From an uncultured Prevotella sp. (GTDB lineage Bacteria; Bacteroidota; Bacteroidia; Bacteroidales; Bacteroidaceae): a stretch of DNA of 64,000 nt. The notes beneath the pieces were generated by a model that searched no databases, was not told the DNA's origin, and saw only the letters and a program-made list of their open reading frames with translations. Below, piece by piece: positions 17,837 through 26,349 of this stretch. The first letter of the stretch is position 1; every line of letters begins with the position of its first letter. The DNA lies in contig ONKL01000001.1 in NCBI GenBank assembly GCA_900318395.1, forward strand, positions 39,018-103,017, in the 5' to 3' direction. Position numbers and translations under genes: made by a program.

Positions 17837-18139
17837 ATGAATGATATGACAAAAGACGAATGTATCAAACTCCTCAGGAAGTGTATGAACATACTTAAAG
17901 ATAAGTATGGCATAACGTCTTTGTCCCTTTTTGGTTCAACGGCAAGAGGTGAACAGAAGGAAGGTAGTGATATTGATTTGTTTGTAGATACTGAAACTGC
18001 TAATCCATTCTTATTGATGGATGCCAAAGAGTTCTTAGAGAAAGAAACGGGCACTCCTGTTGATATTATTCGTAACCACCAGAATCTGAATCCTCGTTTA
18101 AGAAAACGCATATTAAAGGATGGAATCTTTAGCTTCTGA
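17837..18139 (+). CDS. MNT-type minimal nucleotidyltransferase, orphan antitoxin-like
   Basis: The 100-residue protein carries the polymerase-beta-like motif LFGSTARGEQKEGSDIDLFV (GSxxRG plus SDID), typical of MntA-like proteins. Those AMPylate and neutralise a HEPN toxin encoded next to them. No HEPN (DUF86) gene is visible up- or downstream: the 94 bp to the next gene hold only a 16-codon frame from ATG 18120. ATG 17837 or 17846 are both possible starts because the promoter's -7 box ends at 17824. Location beside the CRISPR array is typical of defence neighbourhoods, but function alone is unproven. Confidence 0.85.
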   Translation: MNDMTKDECIKLLRKCMNILKDKYGITSLSLFGSTARGEQKEGSDIDLFVDTETANPFLLMDAKEFLEKETGTPVDIIRNHQNLNPRLRKRILKDGIFSF

Positions 18140-18233
18140 AACAAAAGGAAGCCATCCGCTTTTTCATTGAAGAGTTGTCAACAAAAGCTTAAGTTTCTTT
18201 ATCTTTGCTGCGATGTTTGAATGGTTCCAACAC

Positions 18234-19046
18234 ATGAAATACTGTATCATCCTGCTCGCTTTGTTCTGCGGCCTGAATGGGTATGCTCAGGACGAGGATG
18301 ATATCGCACGCTCGATTAATCTGACGGAGGTGGTGGTGCTGGCTGATGGCATGACCTTCGAGGAATACCTGTTGAAGCAGGTGCTGGCTAATGCCAAACC
18401 GCTGAAGGAGCGAATACAGACGCTGAGATATTCTGTGACGTGCCAGCTGGAGAAGGACATGGACCTGAAGAAGTTTCCTCACCGTCGTACCATCACTTTC
18501 GCAGCCCGTCTGGCTGGTTATGGCCCCATCGTTTCTGCCCTCAGGGAGCATAAGCATTTCGGCATTACGATGGCTGAGGATGTGCTCTTCAACAAGGGAA
18601 AGATAACGACCTCGAATGTCAGGATGGTGGAGATGAAGCAGGAGCTTACGCAGAAGCAGATCGACTCGTTTCTGAAACACGACGGCATGATGAGCACTAA
18701 CGTATATGACAAATTCTATAAGAAGGTGCGCGAGAAGGTGAAGGAACTGCAGAAGAAGCGCAAGAGGGGGGAGGACACGGGCTTGAGATATAGCGGCAGC
18801 TATACTGACGGCAAGCGGACTTACTACATCGTGGAGCTCGACAAAATGAAGGTTCACATTGCAGACGGCTGTTGGCAGATTTCACGCATCAGCTATATTG
18901 AGGGGCAGAACAACATGTACTATGAATGCAAGGAAATCAAGCCTGGCGTGTTCTTGCTGTCTCATGGCAATGCCAAACTGTTCCTTGACAAAGAAAAATG
19001 GCCTAAGGGCTATATCTCGATGATTATGAAATACAGCTATCACTAA
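18234..19046 (+). CDS. Secreted or periplasmic protein of unknown function
   Basis: The 270-residue product begins MKYCIILLALFCGLNGYAQ, a clear signal peptide ending at a typical Ala-Gln site. The mature part has a basic helical stretch (about 165-195, KVREKVKELQKKRKR) and alternating strand-like segments at the C-terminus. I recognise no domain. An upstream ATG at 18213 is in frame, but it lies only 6 bp after the -7 box TATCTTTG (18200-18207) and would add residues before the signal peptide. It converges with the CotH gene, 10 bp away. Confidence 0.75.
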   Translation: MKYCIILLALFCGLNGYAQDEDDIARSINLTEVVVLADGMTFEEYLLKQVLANAKPLKERIQTLRYSVTCQLEKDMDLKKFPHRRTITFAARLAGYGPIVSALREHKHFGITMAEDVLFNKGKITTSNVRMVEMKQELTQKQIDSFLKHDGMMSTNVYDKFYKKVREKVKELQKKRKRGEDTGLRYSGSYTDGKRTYYIVELDKMKVHIADGCWQISRISYIEGQNNMYYECKEIKPGVFLLSHGNAKLFLDKEKWPKGYISMIMKYSYH

Positions 19047-19056
19047 AGAAAACGCA

Positions 19057-20466
19057 CTATTTAGCTACAAACTTCTTCCCGTTGATGAGATAAATGCCCT
19101 TTTGGGGTCTGACTACCCTCTGGCCTTGCAGATTGTAGATGATGCTGTCAGCATGAGGACCGACAGTTAGCGTCTGTATACCACTGACTGACTCCGACAT
19201 GGTCTCGACGGCACGATCCATCCACGCCTTTCGGCGAGTGAGCCACGAGATGATGCCCTGTGTACGCTCGCTGACTGTCCTGCGATCCTGATTCCACAAC
19301 TGATTATCCAATTCTACTGATGCATCAAAGGCTGGTGCTTCTGCTGATGCAGCATAAGCCTCCAGATAACTGAAAAGATGATCGAAAATGGTGGGTGACA
19401 ATTCCTTCCATTTGGCGACATAGGACTTGATAAATGCCTCATCTTCAAACAGATAATTATAGAAATACCAGCCTCCTCTATGAGCCATACTCCACTCTTC
19501 TTCATCGAGGAAGATCATGTCAAAATCCCAAAGCAGGGCAAAAGCGATTTTCGACTGCGCCGTCTGGTCGTACTTCGCCAAATAGTAGTTGGCACCAGCC
19601 GCATCCTTACTCCCTAAGATGTCGTGCAGCATTATCCAGGTCACGAACGAGTTCACGTCGATATAATCGGCATAGGTGCCATCCCTCATCGCGTCCTCAG
19701 CCTGATGAATCATCGCCGTGAAGTAATCCTGCTGTTCCTCGCTAATCTCCTTGGCATCAGGGTATTTGAAGGTATAGTGCATAGAGATCGACTCACGCGT
19801 ACTTTCCACGTAGACATCCTCGTTCCACCAATAGGCATCGTATTCGAAGATATAGCCCGACTTATCTACATTCAGACGGCACGACTTGTTTCTTTCGACG
19901 GATTCGCAGAGCATATACAGCCCCTTGTATTCGCCATTCAGAATCAGATTGACATACTGGTAGGAAGGTGTCCACTGCATGCCCGCCAGTTCGTTCAACT
20001 TGAAACCTGTCTTCGCGCTGAGACTCTCGTCGAGAATCAGCAGCCAGTCCTTGTCACCGTATTTCTCGTCGTCGCCTCGCAGCAGCAGGTCTGCCTTCTT
20101 CTGCAGTTTGATTTTGTAGGGCTTCTTCTTAGCCCATGCCGTAGTATTTCCCCTGATTTTCAGGGTGATACCGCTCTCATCTTTCAGATAGTCGCCGCTG
20201 TCGAAGAGCTGTTCCTTGCCTTTAGTCATCCTCAGTCTGGCAGGCACCTTCGTGGCATTCTTGATACCATATCCCATAGCCCCTGCAGGTGGTGAGACGT
20301 TCTCGTAAGTCGGCATTTCTCCATCGACAGTCTCAATCTCGATGACTGTCAGACCTGTGTCATACACCTGTTGCAGACTGATGGCATCATCAGCCCTTGC
20401 GGCAGTTGCTATCCCTACAAACAGGAACAGCAGAACACGTCTGAAAAAAAGCCCTTTTCCTATCAC
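19057..20466 (-). CDS. Secreted CotH-kinase-family protein with Prevotella-type C-terminal motif
   Basis: The 469-residue protein has a signal peptide, a short N-terminal strand region, then a CotH-like atypical kinase domain (about 90-400). Features include IRGNTTAWAKKKPYKIKL, where the lysines act in nucleotide binding, VNLILNGEYKGLYMLCES, and the acidic metal-binding pair in LLWDFDMIF. CotH proteins phosphorylate secreted partner proteins. The tail IYNLQGQRVVRPQKGIYLING is the short C-terminal motif found on many Prevotella secreted proteins, perhaps linked to type IX export (inference). Its start lies 3 bp after the HAD stop, so the two form an operon. Confidence 0.85.
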   Translation of the reverse strand: MIGKGLFFRRVLLFLFVGIATAARADDAISLQQVYDTGLTVIEIETVDGEMPTYENVSPPAGAMGYGIKNATKVPARLRMTKGKEQLFDSGDYLKDESGITLKIRGNTTAWAKKKPYKIKLQKKADLLLRGDDEKYGDKDWLLILDESLSAKTGFKLNELAGMQWTPSYQYVNLILNGEYKGLYMLCESVERNKSCRLNVDKSGYIFEYDAYWWNEDVYVESTRESISMHYTFKYPDAKEISEEQQDYFTAMIHQAEDAMRDGTYADYIDVNSFVTWIMLHDILGSKDAAGANYYLAKYDQTAQSKIAFALLWDFDMIFLDEEEWSMAHRGGWYFYNYLFEDEAFIKSYVAKWKELSPTIFDHLFSYLEAYAASAEAPAFDASVELDNQLWNQDRRTVSERTQGIISWLTRRKAWMDRAVETMSESVSGIQTLTVGPHADSIIYNLQGQRVVRPQKGIYLINGKKFVAK

Positions 20467-20469
20467 GTG

Positions 20470-21105
20470 TTAATCGTTCAGAAGCTTTTGGATCTCAGGG
20501 AAGACGGTCCAGTCTTCATTGTTGTGGGGACAGAGCGTCTGGATGCCCAACGACTGGGCTACTTTGACATTGGTCTCGCTATCGTCGATGAAAAGGGTCT
20601 CCTCTGGCAAGGCATGCTGGCCTTCGAGCATCATCTGGAATATCTCAGGGGCTGGCTTCATCACGCCACACTCATAGCTGAGATAGAGTTTGTCGAAGAA
20701 ATAGCTCATGGGGCGACCTTGGCTATCAAACGCAGGACTATCCGTCCACATGGTCATAAAGGGGTTCGTATTTGAAAGCAGACACACCTGATAGCCTTTT
20801 TCCCGCAGACGGAGAATCGTTTCAAGATTCTGCTGGGGCACATAGTCTACATACCCATGCCAAGCCTCAAAGCAGTCCTGCAGCGTGATTTCCTTTCCCG
20901 TCAGGCGACACATCTCCTCACGGAACTCCTCTTTCGAGATACGTCCTGACTCTAGATCGGCAAATACACCTTTCTGCTGATAGGCGTCTAAACGCTGGCG
21001 GGCATCACGGACTCCGATCTTTTCGAAGCCCTTAATACCTCCTTCGAGACTGAGTGCCAGCACTACACCCCCTAGGTCGAATGCGATGTTCTTAATCTGT
21101 TTCAC
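20470..21105 (-). CDS. HAD-superfamily hydrolase (YihX-like sugar-phosphatase group)
   Basis: The 211-residue protein starts KQIKNIAFDLGGVVL, a variant of the HAD motif I with the nucleophile in FDLGG. Motif II is LLSNTNP, a lysine in GVMKPAPEIF is motif III, and LFIDDSETNV is motif IV. This pattern fits subfamily IA phosphatases such as YihX. A GTG start at 21105-21103 is chosen because it sits 16 bp after a perfect -7 box and directly before the conserved strand; no ATG is nearer. Substrate is unknown. It is followed by cotH after 3 bp. Confidence 0.85.
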   Translation of the reverse strand: MKQIKNIAFDLGGVVLALSLEGGIKGFEKIGVRDARQRLDAYQQKGVFADLESGRISKEEFREEMCRLTGKEITLQDCFEAWHGYVDYVPQQNLETILRLREKGYQVCLLSNTNPFMTMWTDSPAFDSQGRPMSYFFDKLYLSYECGVMKPAPEIFQMMLEGQHALPEETLFIDDSETNVKVAQSLGIQTLCPHNNEDWTVFPEIQKLLND

Positions 21106-21121
21106 TTTTACAAATTTGCTG

Positions 21122-21152
21122 CAAAAGTACGAATAACTGAGGACATTACAAA
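21122..21152 (-). promoter_or_regulatory. Consensus promoter of the HAD-cotH operon
   Basis: Minus-strand TTTG (21152-21149), 19 nt, TACTTTTG (21129-21122). It shows that HAD-cotH is transcribed separately from the upstream EamA gene. Confidence 0.75.
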
Positions 21153-21172
21153 ACAAAACCTGCTTTATTTTC

Positions 21173-22126
21173 TCAGATTCTGCGTTTCTTGTCAGCGAGG
21201 TACATGCCGATGAGGATGAGGGCGGTTCCGAGAAGGAAGTAGATGGTGATCTGTTCGGAGAGAATGGCCCAAGCGAAGAGGATGGTGGTGACGGGGTTGA
21301 AATAGACGTAGTTGGTGGCGACGACGGCACCCAGTTTCTTCAGTACCCAATTCCAGGCTAAGAAACAGAGCATCGAGGCGACACAACCCAGGAACAGCAG
21401 GTTAAGATAGACGGAGAGATCGAGCGAAAAGAGCGCTGAACTTGTAAAGACCGTTGCCTCTTCGGGTTTCCATAGGTAATAAGGTATCATGGCGAGCAGA
21501 CCATAGATGAACACTTTACGCGTGACAAAGGCGGTATCGTACTTCAGATTGGCAGGAATCATCAGCATGGAGTAGAACCCCCAACAGAGAGCCGCACCAA
21601 AGGCCAGCGAGTCGCCAAGGGGCGAAAGATGGAGCACGAAACGGCCGTTGAGCACCACGACGGTCACACCCAATGCTGCCATCAGCGAACCCAGCGCCTG
21701 GATACGTGTCAGTCGCAGCGAACGGAAGAAGAGCGATATCAGGAACGAAGCCACGAGGGGCGAGAGACTGACGATAAGCGAGGTGTTAGTGGTCGTGGTG
21801 TAGTTCATCGCAGAGTTCTCTGTCAGGAAATAGAGCGTACCTCCCGTGACGCCCAGAGCGAACATCAGCACCTCGTCTTGCCAGCATTTGGAAAACAACA
21901 GGAACGTCTTTCCCCTACCCTTCTGCATGATGAGCGAATAAGCGAGCAACAGCACGTAGGCAATGATAAAGCGGAGCGTGAAAATCTGTGCAGGAGACAG
22001 TCCAGCCAAAAGCAGCATCTTCGTAGAGACGAAGGTGCTGCCCCAGATGGCTACTACCACGAAAGCGACGAGGTGGTATGTGACGCTGGAACCTGTGCCC
22101 AGCAATGGCTTACTGCTTGATTTCAA
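21173..22126 (-). CDS. EamA/DMT-family inner-membrane transporter
   Basis: The 317-residue protein has ten hydrophobic segments in two repeats of five, typical of EamA (drug/metabolite) exporters, with the family's WGSTFVSTK start in helix 1. Its start overlaps the tyrA stop by 17 bp, so it is translationally coupled to the aromatic amino acid genes. Export of an aromatic amino acid or intermediate is therefore a reasonable guess, but the family is broad and sequence alone does not show substrate. Confidence 0.85.
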   Translation of the reverse strand: MKSSSKPLLGTGSSVTYHLVAFVVVAIWGSTFVSTKMLLLAGLSPAQIFTLRFIIAYVLLLAYSLIMQKGRGKTFLLFSKCWQDEVLMFALGVTGGTLYFLTENSAMNYTTTTNTSLIVSLSPLVASFLISLFFRSLRLTRIQALGSLMAALGVTVVVLNGRFVLHLSPLGDSLAFGAALCWGFYSMLMIPANLKYDTAFVTRKVFIYGLLAMIPYYLWKPEEATVFTSSALFSLDLSVYLNLLFLGCVASMLCFLAWNWVLKKLGAVVATNYVYFNPVTTILFAWAILSEQITIYFLLGTALILIGMYLADKKRRI

Positions 22127-22904
22127 TGTCGCGCTTAACGTTATTACGGATCTTCGTCAGATAACCCTTCATGCCCTCGGCATCCTTGTTGTCGATGATC
22201 TCGAGCAGTTCCTTCAGCTCTGTTCGGATCTGGGCTACCTGGTCGTGGGTATAGGGGTTGAAGAGTATTTCCTGAAGCAGATAGTCGTCCTCGTTGAGCA
22301 CACCCTTGGCAATACGCATGTGGCGCTTGAAGGTGGTACCAGGTGCATCCTGATGCTTCATGACAGCAGCGAACACGAAGGTAGACACAAAGGGGATACT
22401 CAATGAGTAAGCCACCGTCTTATCGTGCTCCTCGAAGGTGTACTCATAGATGTTCAGGCCCAGCTTCTGATAGAGATCCTTGAAGAAGATGCGCCCCATA
22501 TAGTCGCCCTCGCTGATGATGATGGCATTCTCCTCAGAAAGCTGCTGCAGATTGGCAAACGTAGGACCAAACATCGGGTGAGTCGATACATAACGCATGC
22601 CCGTACTCTCATAAAACTCCTTCAAATCCGTCTTCACAGAGGCGATATCGCTGATGATGCACTCTTTGGGCAGATAGGGTATCACCTCTTTGAACACAGG
22701 GATAGTATATTTCAGCGTGACAGCATTGATGAGCAACTCGGGCTTAAACTCCTTGATCTCCTCGTAGGTGGTGAAGCGCTGACAATTATAGGTAAAGCGC
22801 ATGCGCTTAGGATCGCGTTCGAAGACAGCCACCTCGTGGTCGAAACTCAGCAGGTCGATGAAGAACGATCCCATCTTTCCTGCGCCCATTACTAATATCT
22901 TCAT
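22110..22904 (-). CDS. tyrA: Prephenate dehydrogenase
   Basis: The 264-residue protein begins with a Rossmann fold MKILVMGAGKMG and contains the prephenate dehydrogenase pattern ISDIASVKTDLKEF, THPMFGPTFA and the helical C-terminal dimerisation half. It oxidatively decarboxylates prephenate to 4-hydroxyphenylpyruvate for tyrosine. An in-frame upstream extension to 23036 lacks sense because it overlaps the preceding gene's 3' end; the ATG at 22904 precedes the nucleotide-binding strand directly. It lies 22 bp after the DAHP synthase/chorismate mutase stop, in the same operon. Confidence 0.92.
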   Translation of the reverse strand: MKILVMGAGKMGSFFIDLLSFDHEVAVFERDPKRMRFTYNCQRFTTYEEIKEFKPELLINAVTLKYTIPVFKEVIPYLPKECIISDIASVKTDLKEFYESTGMRYVSTHPMFGPTFANLQQLSEENAIIISEGDYMGRIFFKDLYQKLGLNIYEYTFEEHDKTVAYSLSIPFVSTFVFAAVMKHQDAPGTTFKRHMRIAKGVLNEDDYLLQEILFNPYTHDQVAQIRTELKELLEIIDNKDAEGMKGYLTKIRNNVKRDIEIKQ

Positions 22905-22926
22905 TACTTCTATTTTGGGGTAAATT

Positions 22927-23991
22927 TTACTTATTAATGATCTCAATTTGCTGTCTAACACTCTCTTCGTGGATATTCTCAAAGACGTGGGCGACGAACT
23001 CTGGATCCATACCGCAGAGGGCACCCTGAGCTCCACGCTTGTTCAGAATCTCGTTGTAACGATTGGCCTGAAGGACGGTCATATTGTGCTCTTTCTTGTA
23101 CTGACCAATCTCACGACAAACCTTCATACGCTTGGCGAGCAGATCCATCAACTGGTTGTCGAGCTCGTCGATCTGCTTACGAAGCTGGCTGATGCCCTCA
23201 GTAGTGGTCTTCTCATCACGGATCACGAGCAGTGAGAGGATATAGTCGAGCACATCAGGTGTCACCTGCTGCTTGGCATCGCTCCAAGCCTTATCCGGGT
23301 CGCAATGACTCTCGATGATCAGTCCGTCGAAACCCAGGTCCATAGCCTGCTGGCAAAGGGGAGCAATCAGTTCACGACGACCTCCGATATGAGATGGGTC
23401 ACTGATAATGGGCAGTTCTGGAATACGTCGACGCAGTTCGATGGGAATCTGCCACATCGGGGCATTACGGTAGATCTTCTGCTCATAGCTGGAGAAACCA
23501 CGATGGATAGCTCCCAGACGCTTGATGCCAGCCTGATTCAGACGCTCCAAGGCACCAATCCAAAGTTCCAGGTCAGGGTTGACAGGATTCTTCACGAACA
23601 CAGGCACATCGACACCTTTCAGGGAGTCGGCAATAGCCTGCATGGCAAAGGGGTTAGCCGAGGTACGGGCACCAATCCAGAGGATATCAATACCATACTT
23701 CAGGCACAGCTCTACGTGCTCTGGGGTAGCCACCTCGGTAGAGACGAGCATCTTGGTATCATCCTTCACCTGTTTCAGCCATACGAGGGCAGGCTCACCA
23801 TGACCCTCAAAGCCACCTGGCTTAGTACGAGGTTTCCATACACCTGCACGGAAGTTGTGGCAGCCTTTCATGGCCAACTCACGGGCTGTGGTCATCACTT
23901 GTTCCTCAGTCTCAGCAGAGCAAGGGCCTGCAATCACGAAGGGACGTTCATTGTCACTCGGTAAATTCAGTGGTGCTAATTCTAGTTCCAT
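22927..23991 (-). CDS. Bifunctional DAHP synthase / chorismate mutase
   Basis: The 354-residue protein joins an N-terminal type I DAHP synthase domain (about 1-255) to an AroQ-type helical chorismate mutase (about 260-354). The first domain shows FVIAGPCSAE, the RAGVWKPRTKPGGFEG phosphoenolpyruvate site and ISDPSHIGGRR metal-ligand region. The second shows LRKQIDELDNQLMDLLAKR. It performs the first step of the shikimate pathway and the chorismate-to-prephenate step. Chorismate mutase fusions often make the synthase prephenate-sensitive (family knowledge). It sits between an aminotransferase gene and tyrA, 4 bp and 22 bp away. Confidence 0.94.
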   Translation of the reverse strand: MELELAPLNLPSDNERPFVIAGPCSAETEEQVMTTARELAMKGCHNFRAGVWKPRTKPGGFEGHGEPALVWLKQVKDDTKMLVSTEVATPEHVELCLKYGIDILWIGARTSANPFAMQAIADSLKGVDVPVFVKNPVNPDLELWIGALERLNQAGIKRLGAIHRGFSSYEQKIYRNAPMWQIPIELRRRIPELPIISDPSHIGGRRELIAPLCQQAMDLGFDGLIIESHCDPDKAWSDAKQQVTPDVLDYILSLLVIRDEKTTTEGISQLRKQIDELDNQLMDLLAKRMKVCREIGQYKKEHNMTVLQANRYNEILNKRGAQGALCGMDPEFVAHVFENIHEESVRQQIEIINK

Positions 23992-23995
23992 ATGT

Positions 23996-25165
23996 CTAAA
24001 TATTTATTTTTATTCTTTCTAATGCTTCTTTAATTTTCTCTTCTTTTGCACAGAGGGAGATGCGGATGTAACGCTCGCCATTTGAACCGAAGATGAAACC
24101 TGGGGTGATAAAGACACGAGCCTCGTGGAGTACCTTTTCTGTCAGATCCTCGACATTCTGGATGTCTGCAGGAATCTTGCCCCAAAGGAACATGCCCACC
24201 TGATTCTTATCGTAGCTACAGCCCAGCACATCCATAATCTGCTCAGCCCATTGACGACGACGTGCATAGGTATTAATATTGTACTCACGATGCCACTCTT
24301 CGCTGTTGTTATATGCCTCAGCAGCAGCCAGTTGGATGCCACGGAAGGTTCCACTCTCAATGTTCGACTGCACTTTCAGAATCCACTTGATGAACTCAGC
24401 GTTGGTAGCACAAAGTCCGACACGCCAACCTGGCATATTGTGGCTCTTCGACATCGAATTGAACTCGATGCAGCAGTCCTTGGCACCTGGAATCTGAAGA
24501 ATACTCAGATGTTCCTCACTGAGGATAAACGAATAGGGGTTATCGTTTACTACGACGATATTGTGCTCCTTAGCAAACTCCACCAGTCGCTCGTAAGTCT
24601 CACGACGGGCTCTGCCTCCCGTAGGCATATTAGGATAGTTGGTCCACATCAGCTTCACACGTGAGAGATCCATCTGCTCAAGCTCCTCGAAATCAGGCTG
24701 CCAGCCGTTGTCCTCTCTCAGGTTGTAGTTCACAATCTTAGCCCCCAGAATCTTCGAGAGCGAAGTGTATGTGGGATAACCAGGATTGGGCACCAGCACT
24801 TCGTCGCCTGGGTTCACGAAGGCGAGAGTGACATGCAGGATTCCCTCTTTCGAGCCAATGAGTGGCAGGATTTCACTCTTACCATCCAGATCGACATCAT
24901 ACCAACGCTTATAGAAGCCTGCCATCGCCTCGCGTAATTCAGGTGTACCCATCGTGGGCTGATAGCCGTGAGCATTAGGCTGACGAGCTATCTCACAAAG
25001 TTTGTTGATGGTCTGCTCGGAAGGCGGCATGTCAGGACTGCCGATGGCGAGACTGATAATATCCTTGCCCTCGGCATTAAGCTGGGCCACTTCCTTCAGT
25101 TTTCTACTGAAATAGTACTCCTGTACTAAACTAAGTCTGTCTGCTGGTTGTATTTTTGTAGTCAT
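23996..25165 (-). CDS. PLP-dependent class I aminotransferase, probably aromatic
   Basis: The 389-residue protein is a fold-type I aminotransferase. The PLP lysine lies in SMSKSHNMPGWRVG, the ring-stacking and aspartate motif in VVVNDNPYSF, and the carboxylate-binding arginine in RYIRISLC near the C-terminus. Position between the prephenate dehydratase gene and the DAHP synthase/chorismate mutase gene suggests transamination of phenylpyruvate and hydroxyphenylpyruvate to Phe and Tyr. An aspartate or alanine aminotransferase role cannot be excluded by sequence. Confidence 0.88.
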   Translation of the reverse strand: MTTKIQPADRLSLVQEYYFSRKLKEVAQLNAEGKDIISLAIGSPDMPPSEQTINKLCEIARQPNAHGYQPTMGTPELREAMAGFYKRWYDVDLDGKSEILPLIGSKEGILHVTLAFVNPGDEVLVPNPGYPTYTSLSKILGAKIVNYNLREDNGWQPDFEELEQMDLSRVKLMWTNYPNMPTGGRARRETYERLVEFAKEHNIVVVNDNPYSFILSEEHLSILQIPGAKDCCIEFNSMSKSHNMPGWRVGLCATNAEFIKWILKVQSNIESGTFRGIQLAAAEAYNNSEEWHREYNINTYARRRQWAEQIMDVLGCSYDKNQVGMFLWGKIPADIQNVEDLTEKVLHEARVFITPGFIFGSNGERYIRISLCAKEEKIKEALERIKINI

Positions 25166-25167
25166 AA

Positions 25168-25195
25168 CTGTAAACCGTAAACTATAAACTGTAAA
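25168..25195. repeat. Short period-7 repeat between pheA and the aminotransferase gene
   Basis: Four GTAAACT/ATAAACT-type heptamers fill the intergenic gap. Similar GTTTAAT heptamers fill the gap at 57866-57892, and period-8 AATGAAAA units the gap at 53218-53250. Confidence 0.7.
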
Positions 25196-26038
25196 CTAAT
25201 TCGTCTGTCTCCCGTCTTTATATTCCCCTAAGATCTTCAAGTCTTTCGTCAGTGGAATAATCGCATCAATCGACTGGCGGTATCGCGTCAGATCATCGTA
25301 CATCACATCGACATAGAACAGATACTCCCACTCATGGCCGATAATCGGCAGCGACTGGATCTTCGTCAGGTTGATGTGATAGAATGAGAGAATGGCCAAC
25401 ACATGGGAGAGCGAACCTTCCTCGTGAGGCAGCGAGAAGACGATGCTCGACTTATTGGCCTCCATCAGAGGGCGCAGCATATCGGCCTTATTCGGATTCG
25501 ATACTACAAGAAATCGGGTGAAGTTGTGCTTGTTGTCCTCAATGTGATCTTCAAGAACCTTCAGACCGTAGAGTTTGGCAGCCTCAGCGTGGCAAATAGC
25601 AGCCCACCCTCTCTTCTGACCTTCGGCAATCATCTTCGCGGAACCAGCAGTGTCCTCAGCCTCCACATTCTTCAGTTGTGGGTGCTTGGCCAGGAACTGA
25701 CGGCACTGCATCAGTGCCACAGGATGAGAGTGGACTTCAGTAATAGTCTCCCAGTCGTCTTCAGGCAGACAGCAGATGCAATGGGAGATGTGCAACTTGT
25801 GCTCTCCGACAATCGTGGTTCCGGAGTCACGGAGCAACTCATAATTGTGGAGCAAGGAGCCTGCAATGGTATTCTCGATGGCGAGCATACCGATGGCAGT
25901 TGGATCCTGCTTGATACTGTCAAAAACCTGTTCGAAAGTTGAACAGCAAATCAACTGTATCTGTTCTCCTTCGAAATACAGGTGAGCCGCGATATCGTGG
26001 AACGATCCTGTCAGTCCTTGTATGGCAATCCTCTTCAT
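25196..26038 (-). CDS. pheA: Prephenate dehydratase with ACT domain
   Basis: The 280-residue protein has a periplasmic-binding-like dehydratase domain (MKRIAIQGLTGSFHDIAA start, IENTIAGSL, HNFTRFLV with the TRF motif essential in the family). A C-terminal ACT regulatory domain (SIVFSLPHEEGSLSHVL, then IQSLPIIGHEWEY, the Phe-binding motif) follows. It converts prephenate to phenylpyruvate and should be inhibited by phenylalanine. It is the first gene of the aromatic operon and is preceded by a leader with a likely attenuator at 26091-26185. Confidence 0.94.
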   Translation of the reverse strand: MKRIAIQGLTGSFHDIAAHLYFEGEQIQLICCSTFEQVFDSIKQDPTAIGMLAIENTIAGSLLHNYELLRDSGTTIVGEHKLHISHCICCLPEDDWETITEVHSHPVALMQCRQFLAKHPQLKNVEAEDTAGSAKMIAEGQKRGWAAICHAEAAKLYGLKVLEDHIEDNKHNFTRFLVVSNPNKADMLRPLMEANKSSIVFSLPHEEGSLSHVLAILSFYHINLTKIQSLPIIGHEWEYLFYVDVMYDDLTRYRQSIDAIIPLTKDLKILGEYKDGRQTN

Positions 26039-26090
26039 ATTTCTTTTTTACTTTTTACTTTTTTACCTTTTTACTTTTTATCTCTTAAAT

Positions 26091-26185
26091 AAAAACTCCG
26101 CTTTCACCTTGTTGTGAAGCGGAGCCTTATTTCATTCTTTCATTTTTGATTCTTTCAATCTTATTTACGACTTACCGCTTCACAA
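26091..26185 (-). promoter_or_regulatory. Transcription attenuator in the pheA leader
   Basis: On the minus strand a terminator hairpin (26124-26096, CTCCGCTTCAC against GTGAAAGCGGAG) is followed by T5. Upstream at 26185-26175 lies TTGTGAAGCGG, a perfect 11-nt complement to CCGCTTCACAA in the terminator's 5' arm (26122-26112). It could therefore form an alternative antiterminator. No Phe-rich leader peptide is visible: only ATG AAA GAA TGA and GTG AAG CGG TAA frames occur. The sensing signal may therefore not be ribosome stalling at Phe codons. Confidence 0.65.
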
Positions 26186-26349
26186 TTGCTTGCAAAGTAA
26201 AAGTAATAGCCGTAAAAATAAGCGTTCAACTTTGACATAATTCTCGTTTTTGTCGTTATCGGGTGCAAATTTATCACATTTCTGCGAAACAAACAAATAT
26301 TTTGCAAGAAAAATTGCGTTTCAACTTACATTTTTCCATTTCGGAGCTG

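Noticed and set aside
18120-18170. Remnant of a HEPN toxin after the MNT gene
   Set aside because: The only frame there is 16 codons and shows no HEPN motif (no RxxxxxH).
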